From: Oscheius sp. JU75
Taxonomy: Eukaryota; Nematoda; Chromadorea; Rhabditida; Rhabditidae
Direction of reading: 5' to 3'
Length of the DNA stretch: 64,000 nt
Assembly (NCBI GenBank): GCA_037178855.1
Contig: JASJZC010000005.1
Coordinates: 4,898,001-4,962,000 of the forward strand
How positions within the stretch are numbered: the first letter of the stretch is position 1; the number at the start of each line of letters is the position of its first letter. Positions 1 to 12,192 of this stretch are shown one piece after another. Made by a program: the position numbers and the translations under genes. The notes below the pieces were generated by a model. It was not told the origin of the DNA. It searched no databases and saw only the letters and a program-made list of their open reading frames with translations.

Positions 1-689
1 TTGGAACGGGTAAAACGGATAGGTGAGCGAGAGTGCATGAGCTGCTGTGTCTCTGCGTGTGTAAAGCCTGCAGAAAACATGAAACAGACGGTCTCGACTA
101 ATTGATCTGAGAGGCACTAAAGTGAGAATGAGAGAACAGTTTCAATTCTACTCATTAATGTGGCAAGTATATCTGCAGAGACACGAGTGGAACATCTGGT
201 GCCTAGACAAAAAAAGTGTTGAGCGGAGGAAGAAAGATTCGAACCAGATGGCGCACCAAAAATATTCCTAATTAGGCATACTGAGGCGTAAATCCTCAAA
301 TCGGATATTCTCTCCAGCTCGACAGATGGACATCGATCGGCGAGAGATGTCGCGCAAGAATTTGTCAGTAAGGCGCTAAATGGAACTTTTTGATAAGCCG
401 TGACCAGCTGACTGGCAAGAGTACGAGTGAACAAGTACACACGGGCAAAACAAACATTCTTGTAGGCTGGGGAAGCTGATGGGAGTAGCAGGTGATAACA
501 AAAGAGACGACCTTTGACAGCGGGCTGAACGGGAGAGCGATGATCGATAAATGAGAAATGGCACATGACAAATGAGAGAGCGGCCTGAACAGAATGTTCT
601 GTGAAATCCTGGGTGTGGGATCGATCGGCTGTGATAAGAAGGTGAGAAGGTGCAGTGCGTAAACAGGTGTCGCGTCTTTGTGAACTCAC

Positions 690-812
690 CCATTCGTCGA
701 AGGTCCTTGAGGGAAGCTGTACTCATAAGCCGGATTGCCATCGGCGGCCACAACTGTTGGAGATCGGGGCATCATGGCAGAGACAAACATCATAACAAAT
801 GGGTAGTCATAT
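690..812 (-). CDS. Possible exon of an unidentified minus-strand gene
   Basis: A stretch open in one frame lies between a good acceptor (GATTCCAG just above 812) and a good donor (GTGAGTTC just below 690). It reads YDYPFVMMFVSAMMPRS, then a Pro/Tyr-rich part ending PQGPSTNG. Composition looks like protein, unlike the long open frame below it. I could not find partner exons inside the window, and the gene could continue past the left edge. No family is recognised. Confidence 0.3.
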
Positions 813-1981
813 CTGGAATCGTTTGCTCAGAGATGACAAACTTGGAAATCCAGTCAAATAGCGAAGACTTGGACAAAAGTAAACAGCGGCCCGAAAGACA
901 CTAATGAGCCCAATAAAGGGACAGCTGCATGTTGTATTCGTTTCTGTTTCAGTAGCCACGCGAGAGAAAAATGGGAGAGTATGAAACCGAGGCTGTTTGC
1001 ACAGCTGGCAAAACAAGCAATCCTCCTTCCATGTTTCACTTCCAGTTTTGGTCAGAAAACAGGCGAGTAAATGTGGAATAGGGGGGTGATGACCGGTCGA
1101 GGTGCCGGCGGTCAACAACGGCCAGGCAATTGTGTGTATGCTGCCTAGCCTGGTGGTCATTCGGGTCAAGACTGCGTGACCAGATGAGCGCATACGGAAA
1201 AATAGAGCCGGGTGTCCCGGAAAAGGATTATTGATCAGGCACTAGGCGCAACGTTGAATAAAAAGACTAGCCTTTTTATATTGGATAATCAGTTATGCAG
1301 GGGAAAAAGAGGAAGCTTTCGAAGTGGGCGACATACGGGAGGGAGAGGCAGAAAGAGGACACCGCCGGGGAGAAGGTCGGAGATTGATCCAGACAATGGG
1401 TCAGCTGGTAATTAAAAGCAGAGCTCTGTGTTCCCAATAAGAAAACACTGACTGCTTGGAGAGTCTTATTTATTCTCGGTTATTATTAGGTGACTTGAAA
1501 TTACACGAGAATGGTTGTGAGTGCTTGCGTATATCAGATTCTATCGGAACATAAAAGTCTGAACCATTTTTTAAAATATTCGCGGCATTTGATTGGGTCC
1601 CGCAAGGAAAAACCGCAAAAATATGGGAACGAATCGGGCACGGCGTGTTTAAGCCCATGCAAAAGGCGTCGCCAATTCCCTATTTCGAGAGCGGGAGTTC
1701 AAAATTAGTTCTCTAGTCTCTTTTTAGATTACTGTAGGGTATACGGTATTCTATGCCAAAATCGGTTTAAACCAGGATTTCCGTAGAATACTGTACTTAA
1801 GAAAACGAGCGGCATTTCCGCCCGGTTTGAAAGTGGCGACGCGCATAACACGCCGTGCGGGAATTCAGCTGGCCTAAATCGCATGGGTCCGTCTTTTACG
1901 AGTCTCCCATTTTTTGCCATTTTAATTTGTAAATCTTTTAAATCTCTATTATAACTCAAAAAACTGCGTTTCAGGTCGACT
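813..1981. other. No supported gene
   Basis: Several frames are open for 100-190 codons near the left edge, but none has plausible composition, splice structure or a family motif. I see no RNA gene or repeat here. Confidence 0.4.
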
Positions 1982-4189
1982 ATGTGCCACAATATTCAAC
2001 CACTGTACGCAAATTTAGACCGAGAACGGAGATTTTTGAGCAGGTCTTTGAACAATCAAACTTCCGACAATAATGTTCTCAAATGGCCTCCAGATCAAGA
2101 TATCGAACAATCTGGCCGTCTCACAAGTTAGTTCCACACTTTTGTGGCTAATATATGCTCTCTTTCGCCATCGTATTGCTCGAATTTCCAACTAGTTGTC
2201 CTATCGTAATTGGAGTAAAAACATCGTTTTTAAAGATCTGTAAACTGCTTCGAATAGAAAAAGGAGATTTCTACCGCCTTTTATTTCTCACCGCAAGCTT
2301 TCAGCTGTATGGAACTCGTCGCGCTCGACAAATCTTCGTGAAGCAGATCGATGCTTTGGAACTGGGAGATCTGTTTCAAAGTTGACAAAAGACGTGCAGG
2401 ACTTTGGCATCTTGCATCGGAATATCCCTCAGCATCCGCCACCATTCATTAAAAGTATAGTCTAGAGTAGTGTTCTTTGCTTCAACATAGCTGCACATAA
2501 AAACTACAATATTTCAGATGCGGCAGAATGTCAATACGACAGTCATCGTGGCATTCTAGAAGCTGGTACGCAACCTAAAGAAAACGTGGCTGTACCCGCT
2601 CCTTCTAATCAAGTGACCCAGAAGAAACCGAACTCGTTGATCGATCTGACTAAAGAGTATCCTCATTATGTTTTGTCGTCGTAATCTGTTTCAGATCTGA
2701 TATGTCTGATTTTGAAGACGACTCAGAGCCTCACGACGAGAATAATCCACTGGATTCCGGCTGGGAACACGCTCTGTTTGTACGAAAGTTCGCTATATCC
2801 GACGACGTATATGAGGTTCACATTGTTGTCCCTGATTCAATTTGTTGTTCAGGTAAACCTGTTTTCGCGCGAAAAACTCTTCTATAATGTGCAAGTTGAC
2901 AGCAGCTATGCCAAAAAGTTTGGAGAAACGATTTACATTCGCTACAAGAAGCGTCGTGATGGATCCTACATGGTTAACTGGTTTTTTTTGCATCCACTAG
3001 AACAACACGGATTGCAGATGTTCCCCAGCTCCCGACACTACAGTGCGATTGTGAGCCTGAAAGTGCGCCCACAGAAGAGCGTGGAGATGAAGCTAACCGG
3101 AGTCGTAGGCTTTTCAAATTTTCCCGAGCGATCTATTCCTGTCTGGTACGTTCCACATTAAGTAATGTTATCATGGTACCTTTATGAGCGACATTCTCGG
3201 TTGGCAAACAATTTATACCCAGCAACATGGTCTGCTGCGAAGGGGGCTGGCTAAAGTTGATGAAGAACGAGTTCGTAAACCCCTTGTAATCCTCGACTTT
3301 ACAGTTCATATTAGGACCGACATGTAAGTTTATATTCATTTTTTAATAATAGGCTTTTTTTCCAGCCCTTCGCAATACCTACCCATGTTCTCCGACTCTA
3401 TTAAAATCACGGATTTGGCTCCTCTCAAATATTTGAACGGAAAGAGTTCTGGCGAGATCGCGGGAGATTTTTACCCAAAAGAGCCAAAACGGATAGACGA
3501 TTTGAAATATGCGTGTCGAGATCAGGTATTCCCATATTTACATAAGTATCCGGTTTTAGGATGGAAATCTCTTGTTCACTTCAGTTTCCCATCCGGATAT
3601 CAAGGTTCGAGCGTCGTTGGAACAATGCGCCATTTTGAAATCGGAGAAAGATATGGCATACTGCGCCATTGTAGTACCGGACAAGAAAGACTTGTATCGA
3701 GGACTTGTTATCGCTCCAAAAATGGTATTTCTTTTGATCACTACATAATCTTCATCAGTTCAGAGATTTGTCAAGATGTGTTCAAATCGTCTATTCGACT
3801 ACAAGAGAATCCTGACAAAACGTGTGTATTCTAATAATCACGATAATGTGGCCAAAAACACCAACATTATATTTTCTAATCTCTTCAAAAATAGGAATTA
3901 TCCGATATAACATGTGTCTGACTGGTAATATTCCTAGATTTTGTCTTTCTATTCCTGTAATTATTAAATTTTTTGAACGTTTTTGGTCTTCTTCTTTGTT
4001 TCTATCGGGTAACTTTACCTGAATTCCTCTACAAACTTGTGCATATCTAAAATCGTAGGGTTTATGTATGAGGTGCTCCAAAACGCGGCGGAAATATTGG
4101 GTCTCGAAACGCAGCCTGCGATCAATTCAAAGGCCAGTTCGCTTGGTGGTTATTGGTCTTTGCAATTCCAAAACCTCTATCCTTTTTAA
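1982..4189 (+). CDS. Unrecognised multi-exon protein, first gene of a likely operon with vha-8
   Basis: The start ATG lies seven bases after a TTTCAG acceptor. About nine exons join in phase: MCHNIQPLYANL at the N-terminus, a segment ending QHPPPFIK, a basic segment with SLIDLTKE, an acidic patch (MSDFEDDSEPHDE), then a beta-rich looking core containing REKLFYNVQVD, ETIYIRYKKRRDG and RKPLVILDFTVHIR. A later part has DMAYCAIVVPDKKDLYRG, and the protein ends LQFQNLYPF. Acidic N-terminus plus basic beta-rich core would suit a DNA- or RNA-binding regulator. A p53-like (cep-1) fold was considered, but the zinc ligands and signature motifs were not found. The stop is 57 bases before the acceptor of vha-8, which fits an SL2-type operon. 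Confidence 0.5.
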
Positions 4190-4266
4190 GTTCCATTCCA
4201 TTTACTCCTTTCCATTGCTATATAACTTCCAACACGCTTCTTGCAGGGTCAAACCTATTCAGCACC

Positions 4267-5152
4267 ATGGGAATCTCCGACAACGACGTTCAGAAGCAGC
4301 TCCGCCACATGATGGCATTCATTGAGCAGGGTACATAGGACTGTTTACAATTTTACAAATTAATCTTTAGAAGCCAATGAAAAAGCTGAGGAGATTGATG
4401 CCAAAGCTGAAGAGGAGTTCAACATCGAAAAGGGACGTCTCGTTCAGCAACAGCGTCAGAAGATTATGGAGTTCTACGAGAAGAAGGAAAAACAAGTCGA
4501 GCTTCAGCGAAAGATTCAAGCTTCGAACTCGCTCAATGCCGGTCGTCTGATGTGTCTCAAGGTACAATTTGTTTCGAACACGTCGTTCACACTGGACTTA
4601 GGCTCGCGAAGACCACATTCGCCACGTTCTCGACGAAGCTAAAGCCAATCTTTCTCGAATTTCTGCTGACTCAGCCCGCTATCCAGCTATTCTCAAGGGA
4701 CTCATCATGCAGGGTCTCCTTCAACTTCTCGAAAAGGAGGTCGTTCTTCGCTGCCGCGAGAAGGATCTCAGTCTCGTGGAACAGCTTCTTCCCGAATGTC
4801 TCAACGCCCAATTCCAGCAGTGGGGAGACAAGACTCATGTAAGTTTTTCTATTTTTTTTTTCGTAAAAACAAAATTTTGTAGGTGAGTATTGACAAGAGT
4901 AACTTCTTGCCCTCCAACTCGGCTGGAGGAGTCGAAGTTTTGGCCAAGGCCGGGAAGATTCGCGTTTCTTCCACTCTCGAGAGCAGACTAGAACTTATCG
5001 CCGGACAGGTAAGTGTTTTCACCTTTTTATTTTGATTTTCTTTTGACAGCTGGACATTTTTTTTATGTTACTGTTTCATTTTCTTTTAGATCATTCCTCA
5101 AATCCGCACGGCTCTCTTCGGTCCCAACCCCAACAGAAAGTTCTTCGATTGA
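4267..5152 (+). CDS. vha-8: V-type H+-ATPase subunit E
   Basis: Five exons encode about 225 residues, the usual length for subunit E, which forms the peripheral stalk of the vacuolar proton pump with subunit G. The protein starts [21 protein letters not shown] and continues with a long charged helix ([17 protein letters not shown], then [23 protein letters not shown]), the hallmark of this subunit. The globular C-terminal half contains [35 protein letters not shown] and ends [11 protein letters not shown]. The ATG follows an acceptor (TTGCAG at about 4246) only 57 bases after the stop of the upstream gene, suggesting trans-splicing of a downstream operon gene. A protein needed in most cells and the excretory canal would be consistent with operon expression. 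Confidence 0.93.
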
Positions 5153-5653
5153 GCCTCTGCTGTATATTGTACTTTGTCACCCGGTCTCATTCCTGAGCCC
5201 TTCTGATCATTCCGCGACCCCTATTTGTGATAGAAAACCCACTTGCATAGAAGATAAGTATTTTAGACTTCCGTTTTGTAGGAATCAGCCTGCCACTTTT
5301 TCTTTAAACCCTAATTCAGATTTCTTATATACGATTGTCAATAAAGATTTTTATCACAGCGCTGCCATTTTCATGTTTCACGCTGATGGAATGACCACTT
5401 TACAACAGGCGCTCTTGTCTTGTCCGGCCTATTGTTCTGCAGTTGCATTGTTCCAGTCTTCTCTAGATTGACGGTCAAAACTTTTCTCTCCTATCTCTTA
5501 CTTTATTTGGAAACGTTCATGTATAGTTTCCCGATACGGGAATAGACATCGCGCAACTAGTTTCTGACTCGTCTGGTCATCAGTCGAGGTCGTTTCGGAC
5601 AATATTCTCTTTGCTTTCATTTATAACTCAACACATTTAAGAAAGCCAATAGA

Positions 5654-6191
5654 ATGAGACATCTCGTCTGTCTGTCCATCCTTCCCTTCTTTGTGTTTTC
5701 TACACAAATTCGATGTTATAAAGGACTAAAATACCTGATCGGTCAGGACGCATATCAGGACACGGGTGAGTCATTTTCATAGAAATGAGATATCTTCAGA
5801 GTTTTTGCTTGAAAATTTGAAAATTTCTTGAAAATTCCAGAAGATTGCGACAGTATATTTGACATTGGAGAGAGCTACTGTTACACATTTTTTGAAGAGA
5901 CGGCGATTCAAGAGGTTACCAAAATGGGCTGCTCATCTGTCATTTGCAACGTGAGCTGCCCATTTTGTACATGAACGAATGTCTTGCAGATGCTCCGAAA
6001 TACATGTGCCGAATACACTCTCGGAAACATGAAAGGGACACTTTGTTGCTGCAATGACAGGTAACAGGAGTGTTCTTGACCAAATAGTTTGCAGACATTA
6101 TTGCAATCGATCAAGCAGGATAGTTCCCTACGTCGTTCCCTTACTCCTTTTCTTTCTCGTGGTAGCAGAAGTTCTAATGTGGATGCCTTGA
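5654..6191 (+). CDS. Small secreted or GPI-anchored Cys-rich protein with ET-module ending
   Basis: Four exons give about 130 residues. Residues 1-20 (MRHLVCLSILPFFVFSTQ) form a signal peptide. The mature part holds spaced cysteines (DCDSIFDIGESYCYTFFEE, MGCSSVICN, LRNTCAEY) and finishes with GTLCCCNDRHYCNRSS, the CCC-xxD-xxCN signature of the nematode ET module within the Ly6/three-finger group. A hydrophobic tail (VVPLLLFFLVVAEVLM) at the extreme C-terminus suggests a GPI signal or a membrane anchor. A polyadenylation-type AATAAA lies near 6219. The ligand is unknown. The family call rests on the cysteine pattern only. Confidence 0.72.
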
Positions 6192-6919
6192 AATCAACAA
6201 CCTCATTATGTTACGGGTCTAATAAACGTACTTTGTGCTGGTTCTTAAAGGGGACAGCCGAAGTAGCAACAGTAAGAAAGGCGTCTACCAGCTATTTACA
6301 AATCTCGTTTGTTTGCTGATCAGAACCAGTCAGCTCTCTAGCATGTGCAGTTCGTGTTTGATTACCTAACTGTTCATCGGAACAAGTACCAGTCAAAGTC
6401 ATTCTGAGAAGACTTGTCTGAAAGTAGAGCCACTCAGATCAGTCCATTCCTTATTCAGTCAGAGAGTGTGTACTCAAAACACTTTTGTTTGTTCTGGCTC
6501 CCGCTGCCAGCCGGGAGAGAGAAAGTAGATAGACCTCGTTGCTCCGCTGGTGAGAAACCTTCTATTCCCCTCTGTGTCATCCTTCTTTCTTCGTTTACCC
6601 AAGTGACTCAGTTTGGATTCACCCACACGTAGCTCACGCTAATCCAATGGAACAACTCGACTCTTTCCTAAAGTTTCCCACATTGTCCCTCTACAGCATC
6701 GTCGTAGTACAAATAGGGTCAGAAACTATAATCAGCCCCAATCGGACAGACTAATGAATACAAGACAAGTGTTTTGTTTGCCTTCTGACTCAGATACGGA
6801 CCGCTACACTTGGCTCCGCGCACGTTCCGTTTCCATTCATTGCCCAATTGACCCATGCTTTCGAAACTTCCTACCAGAAACAGACTGTTGACTATGCTTT
6901 ATTCCAGTAGTTGTCCTTG
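6192..6919. other. Convergent intergenic region, nothing recognised
   Basis: Between two convergent genes. It contains AATAAA near 6219. The open frames here have no splice structure or recognisable composition. Confidence 0.4.
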
Positions 6920-7533
6920 TTAGCCACTAAGGGCGGGAATGAAGCTGGCATGCATCAATTTGTGAGCGATACAGAGACCGAAAATGATGAGTGAGAGAGC
7001 CAAAACGATGGTGGTTACCACCAAAATGCTCATCCATATAGTCTTGTTCTTCTTTGTCGGCTTCTTTTCTTCCTTCTTTCCCTTGATCTTTCCCTTCTTC
7101 GTCTTTTCCTTCGAAGGCGTCGGTTCACTCTTCAGCTCGCCCACATTGACCTGAATCTTCAGTTCGTCCGTGCCCACTTCCGGATCCTTCTCGTCCGGTA
7201 GAGCGAAATGCTGGTCGTGGTCCGGAGCGCCAGTGTTAACTACTTGATCCATCCTCTGAACTCCGGTAGATTCTTCGAAAAGGCTAAAAAAATACTCACC
7301 TTCTGTCAGTAGCGGGAACTTCCAAGTGTCAATTCTGTCCACTCAGTTCCTGTTGAATCTAATTTCTTGTTCCATCTTGTAAGTTGTGTAATCAACAAAA
7401 GTTGCAAGCGCTTGTATTTGCAGAGGTATTCTCTCGACGATCCGTTTTTGTCTAAATCTAGGCCACTGTGTACGATTGCCAAGAGCATGCCAAACAGGAG
7501 TAAAGTGCGCACTGTTGACATTTCAAGCAACAT
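6920..7533 (-). CDS. Small single-pass membrane protein, Lys-rich juxtamembrane segment
   Basis: A signal peptide is visible at the start (STVRTLLLFGMLLAIVHSG). The second part runs in a different frame: an acidic segment (PDEKDPEVGTDELKIQVNVG), a Lys-rich run (KEKTKKGKIKGKKEEKKPTKK) and a single transmembrane helix (MSILVVTTIVLALSLIIFGLCI) before a short tail ending HASFIPALSG. Joining the two parts needs an intron with a weak donor at GTTGAT and acceptor GGACAG. A stronger-looking GTGAGT...TTCAG pair just downstream does not preserve frame. The exon model is therefore unsure, though the membrane topology is clear. No family is recognised. Confidence 0.45.
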
Positions 7534-7984
7534 CGAATTGTCGCCCGACCTTCGTTTCGACAGCCATTAGCCTATCCCCGATGTTATCTAAACTATCCTT
7601 TTTGAGTGAAGATGAATAAACTGATAGTTACGAAAGGGGTCGTCCGCCCACACAAATGCCTCCAAGCCCATTGAAGTCTGTGAATCATCTCGACGGTATC
7701 GATTCTCGAGGCTGTGATAAGCCATTGTCCCTCGCCCTCTCGTATCTTATTCTCCCATTTTTCCTCTTCTCGGGACGTTCCTTTTCACTGGAACTCATTG
7801 AACTGTGGTATTTAGTAGCCGTCCTGTGTTGATAATAGTGATTCTATGGCCGAAAGGCAAATCTCCTCTCGCAAACTTTCCAAGTTGCCTCCACTACTGG
7901 AATTTGTTACTTCTTGTATTCACGTGACCATTTCAATTCTTTTCTTTCTGTTATTCCCATCAAAAGTTGCCCGTTTTTTTAGGC

Positions 7985-9799
7985 ATGTGGCTTCTATTTG
8001 TTCTGCCATTGATTGGAGCACAATTTTTCGGGGAACAGGCCACAACGCCAGTTTATCAGGGAATTTTCGATCAAGCGGGACAGGCTTTCCAGTCGGCACA
8101 AAACTATGGACGAGGTGTAGTCAACTCGATTCTCACTCCAATTAAGAATGATCAGGTTTGTAATCACAAACAACAAGCATGAGAACTCTTCAGAGTGACC
8201 CGAACCAGAATGGCGGAGTTACCATCCAGTTTCAACTCCGCAGCTATTCCAATCCTTCCTCCGCTCTTCCAAATGGATACACATGTGTCTGTCCGCCGGG
8301 AAAGACGTGTAGTTATTTCAAGACAGACCCATACTGCTCCTTTGCCTTCACTTTCATTATTTCCACTCCAGAGTAAGTGAATCTGACAGATAGTCTAAAA
8401 TATATTCAGTCAATCGGTGAGATATCTCACAACGGACTTTATTCGTCTCGACTCAAATGGTCAACTGCCGTCTTTGAACGTTGTGGGGGCAAACAAAAGA
8501 TGGGATGAGAACTTCATTGTCCAGCTGCCAAGCAAACCTGTAAGTTTTTAAAAATTTGAGAAGACGTGGATCTTTCAGTCTGCGATCGACGTTTTCGCTC
8601 ATCATCTGGGAGCTGTCATCAACCAGGACGGATCTCTTGTGGCTGCCGATACTCTGACCCACGCTGACACTTGGGTCGTTCCCCTCAACAGCATTCTTCC
8701 AGCTGTCGGAGGCGTCCAGGGCATGATGAGTCAGAACACTTTCGAGGGAAAACTGCTCGGAACGAGACTATCTCTTTCCTACTCCATCGGATGCTCTGGA
8801 AATCTAATCGGACCAGCTTGTGATCTCAGCTGCACTCAGTCTCCGGTTAACTCACAAACAGCCGCATGTAGGGCCAATTCCACTGGATTCTTCAGTGTCT
8901 GTCAGTATCAAAATCAAGGACAGGTTAGTTAGGATTCTCGAACTGAATTGTAACACTGAATTTAGGTGGACAAATGTAAGAATTGTCCTTGGGGAATCCG
9001 AGAGGATACATACTGTCAGGATGAGGACGGTGATGTTCTGGATCCTAAGACTGCGGGAGTAGTCGATACCAGCTACAAAACAGCCACAATCGTTCTGGCA
9101 GTCCTTCTAGCCATCACCTTTATTCTCTTCGTAATTGCTCTAGTCGTCGTTTGTATATCGTGAGTTCATACGTTTAGAAGCTTGTAAAAGTTCCAGTTCT
9201 AGCCCTCAATACGCCAGAAAAGGTTTCGACTTTATTTTAGACCAATGGTAAATCCATGTGACTAACCAGCTAATTTCACTGGGTTTGGGTTGTTAAGCAG
9301 CGTTCGCACTCTAAAACTTGACCTGATCTTTTCGCAACATTTTATTTCCAGGAGGAGGAACAGAACTCCGGTCGAGGACGAGATGACGAACTACAAAGGA
9401 TCAAATGGCGGTCCAGGAGCCCAGCCTCTTTTGAACGTGAGTGGTTCTAAAATAATGTCATTTATACAGTTACAGTCTTCCTTCCATGACCAGCCGACTC
9501 CAATTCCACGATCCAATCCACCAAGTCTCGATGTGAAACCAATAAGTAAGTACCATCCCATCACTGTTATTCTCTAACGTTTAGCGACTAGACTGACCAC
9601 TGCCGTTTGATAGTGAGTTAGTGTTGTGCCGTGACAAAATAACCTTGGAGTCATCAATCATCTGTTTGAAAAATAAACACGACAATTTTCAGAGTCGGCT
9701 CTCCGGAAACCAATGATCCCGAATCTAACAAACGATACTCGGGACACAAGTTTCAGCAACGAAGTGCCAATGAGACCAAGTAGGAGTGAAGTCGTCTAA
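7985..9799 (+). CDS. Type I membrane protein with DSL/EGF-like cysteine motif
   Basis: The ATG lies two bases after a TTTTTTAG acceptor, probably a trans-splice site. A signal peptide (MWLLFVLPLIGAQFF) leads an ectodomain of about 290 residues. This includes GYTCVCPPGKTCSYFKTDPYC, a domain with long beta-like stretches, then CSGNLIGPACDLSC, which resembles the YYGxxCxxFC core of DSL domains, and TAACRANSTGFFSVCQYQ-QG-VDKCKNCPWG, EGF-like. A transmembrane helix (TIVLAVLLAITFILFVIALVVVCIS) is followed by a basic stop-transfer RRRNRTP and a Pro/Ser-rich tail ending RPSRSEVV. Eight exons splice in phase. It may be a Notch-ligand-like or adhesion molecule, but the N-terminal MNNL domain of true Delta proteins was not seen. 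Confidence 0.68.
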
Positions 9800-10085
9800 T
9801 AACTGCCAATCTTCAACCCGTTGATCTTAATCCCGGTGCCTTTGCTAGTTAACCAAAATGATCTTCAGCTCAATTGTTGTATATTGTGCAATTCTCCTAT
9901 CTAATAAACGTTGTTCACACGTTTTTCCAGCCCCGAATCTGTAATTGTATGCCATTTGAACAAATCCAGTCGGCCCAGCCAGTTATGTTTGTTGGTGGTA
10001 ATTGCGATGCGACAGTCAAAGTCGAGCCTTGACCTAACCCCGCCGTTCTCGCACTGTTCGAAAAACCGACTCCACCCTAGTTCAG

Positions 10086-11099
10086 ATGTTTGACATCCCA
10101 GTCCCCATGCTCGTTTTTCTCATTTCGACTCTACTAGTCACTTTGGCGTCCACGCAGGTTTGTTTTCTTTGTTCTTCATACTTTATCGAGCTGATAGCAA
10201 TTTACATGGTTTTTATATGAAGCCTCTCTTTTCAGCTGAAAACGGAATGCTAAATCTGACTCTGATTGCGAGGCTCCTTTATGTCGTTATTTTGTGAACA
10301 TAGACGATTATAACCAATTATCTCGAGTTGACTTCCGACTGTAATCCATTTAGTTCGATAAACATGGATCAAACTACAAGAAAAGTTTCAGACAAATGAT
10401 ACTTCGATCGAGGATATGAACTTGTTGGAGAGAGTGAAGAAGGCGGACGAAATGGCAGCTACTACCACCATCGGTCCTGAGGAGATGAAAAAGGTGCGAG
10501 AGACTGAAATGATGAAACTACAAGAGGTCCGAAACGAACTTTATCGAGCTGTAAATTCATAATTTTTTTTAGTAACAGATTCTTCTTCTAGGTTCAGAGT
10601 CTGAACACCACGCAGTCTGCTTCGAAAATGGTCCTGGCTACCCCTCCTCCCGGTCTGCAAGCTTGTTCTCCTCTGGATTGCAACAATAGTAATAGAAGAG
10701 TAACTGTCATTTCAACACAATTCGTTTAGGAGGAACCTGTCTTGGCACGAGAACTTCCTTCATCTGCTTCTGTCAAGTCGGTTTCTCTGGTCGTTCATGT
10801 GAGGAAAGTAGGTTTCTGTGTCCATCTCTTACTAATCCGATTTTTTTCCAGCTATCTGCGATTCGGTGAGTGAATACGGTTGTATTGAAGTTTAGGAGCC
10901 AAAAGCATAAGGAACAACGTCCTTGTAATTAGTAATAATCTCTAAAAACTGAATATTCAAGCTTTAAGCATTCTTTATAAAATCTCGATTACAGGTCAGA
11001 GACTGTAATGGACGTGGGATCTGTGTTGGATCCTCCATCAACCTCAGCTGCTTGTGCAACCTTGGATATGGTGGGCCTCGATGTGAGACTGCCTTTTAG
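10086..11099 (+). CDS. Secreted protein with two EGF-like domains
   Basis: A signal peptide (PVPMLVFLISTLLVTLAS) is followed by a short helical, charged segment (MNLLERVKKADEMAA, then EMKKVRETEMMKLQEV). Two EGF-like domains form the C-terminus. The first contains ACSPLDCNN, GGTCLGTRTSFICFCQVG and FSGRSCEE. The second contains CDS, VRDCNGRGICVGSS, NLSCLCNLGYGGPRCETAF and then stops. Both show the six-cysteine order with the Gly-aromatic-x-G-x-x-C ending. There is no membrane segment after the EGF repeats, so it is probably secreted. An AATAAA lies about ten bases after the stop. Intron boundaries around 10,370-10,600 are approximate. Confidence 0.68.
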
Positions 11100-12183
11100 A
11101 GTACAGAAGTAATAAATGCTCTTGGAACTTTCTCTCAGTTACGTAAACAAAATCAGTGTGGCGGAAATGCTCGATTATGTTGTGCACCCATTATCTGACC
11201 GAGGGAACACCAAGACAATGCCACTCTTGAACAGCGGGAATCTACGGAAGACGGACCGGTTGCACAACTGCCACGTCGTGATTAATCCCTGGGTTACGTG
11301 CAATAATCGGCCGACAAAGAACACTTGAATATTCGGGATATTTAATGTCTTAAGTGTCCTCTGAAATTACAATTTTAATTCATTAATTAGTTATTCAGAT
11401 TATTGCCAAAGAAGGTGTCTGAAAGATTATCGCTGCAACTTTCTTTGGTGCATGGAGGGGGCGTGGTCAAGAATTTATGGTGCGACCACCTCCTTGAGAG
11501 CTTGTCCCTCCTCCCACCGACCTCCCAATTAGTCAAGTTTGTCTCTTTGATCGGCTTGTCTGTCCAGATAAGAATCCGTTTTATTGTGCAATGTCGAGTC
11601 AAGGCCATCTCTCTGTTGATGTCTTTATCTCATCCTCGACCTCTTCCGGTCTCTTTCTCCCTTGACTGCTTCTATTTCCGTTCCTCGAGTCATGTCGTTG
11701 GTTCGAAACCACCACGGCATTCAGGTGCTCTCTTCCGGTGCGCGACACCTAGTGAAATATTCAGTCAACCGGGATGCTTCCCACCTAAAAAGACCCACTG
11801 CTACGAGGCTCTTGTCAATCATTCGACTCGGATCTTATCTCTTCAGATCCGTCCTCTTCTTGACCAGTTCCTCTATAAAAACAACCCGCTCGCCCATTAC
11901 ACTATTTTGTGCTCATCGGAACGCCAAAGTTGACAGCTGGGCGTGAACCATGTTTTAGTTGAAGATTAGTCGAGACGACGGTTCCCACGCCCTCTTCTGA
12001 AATATTCGTCCTTCGGGTTGAATAGCAGAGCGAAATCTCTCTCACTGCGTCAAACTTCATTATTCTCTCTCTTTTTATAACCTTACCTTTCCTCCGCTTA
12101 TTAGTACCTTGAGAAGAGGGTTTATCACTCGTCTCTCAGCAATCTGACCTCTTTCTCTTTACGGTTTTTTTTTCAGCAGACTG
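11100..12183. other. Upstream region of the membrane collagen
   Basis: A 176-codon open frame at 11403-11933 has poor composition and no exon pattern. A TATAAAA-like motif sits near 11873, a candidate promoter or part of a distal 5' UTR. Nothing else is supported. Confidence 0.35.
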
Positions 12184-12192
12184 ATGCGATGA
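12184..12192 (+). promoter_or_regulatory. Two-codon upstream ORF overlapping the collagen start
   Basis: The sequence ATGCGATGA encodes Met-Arg-stop. Its TGA overlaps the main ATG at 12189. It lies just after a TTTTTTTTCAG acceptor, so it is probably present in the mature mRNA. An arrangement like this can limit or couple initiation at the main start. Confidence 0.55.

Noticed and set aside
117-689. 190-codon open frame, minus strand
   Set aside because: Odd composition, no motif, no splice context; the better exon signal (690-812) is in a different frame.
1982-4189. p53/CEP-1 assignment
   Set aside because: Only vague similarity around FAIS and KLFYN; zinc ligands and the conserved DNA-contact block were not found.
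11403-11933. 176-codon open frame upstream of the collagen
   Set aside because: Likely chance frame in regulatory or UTR DNA; no recognisable domain.
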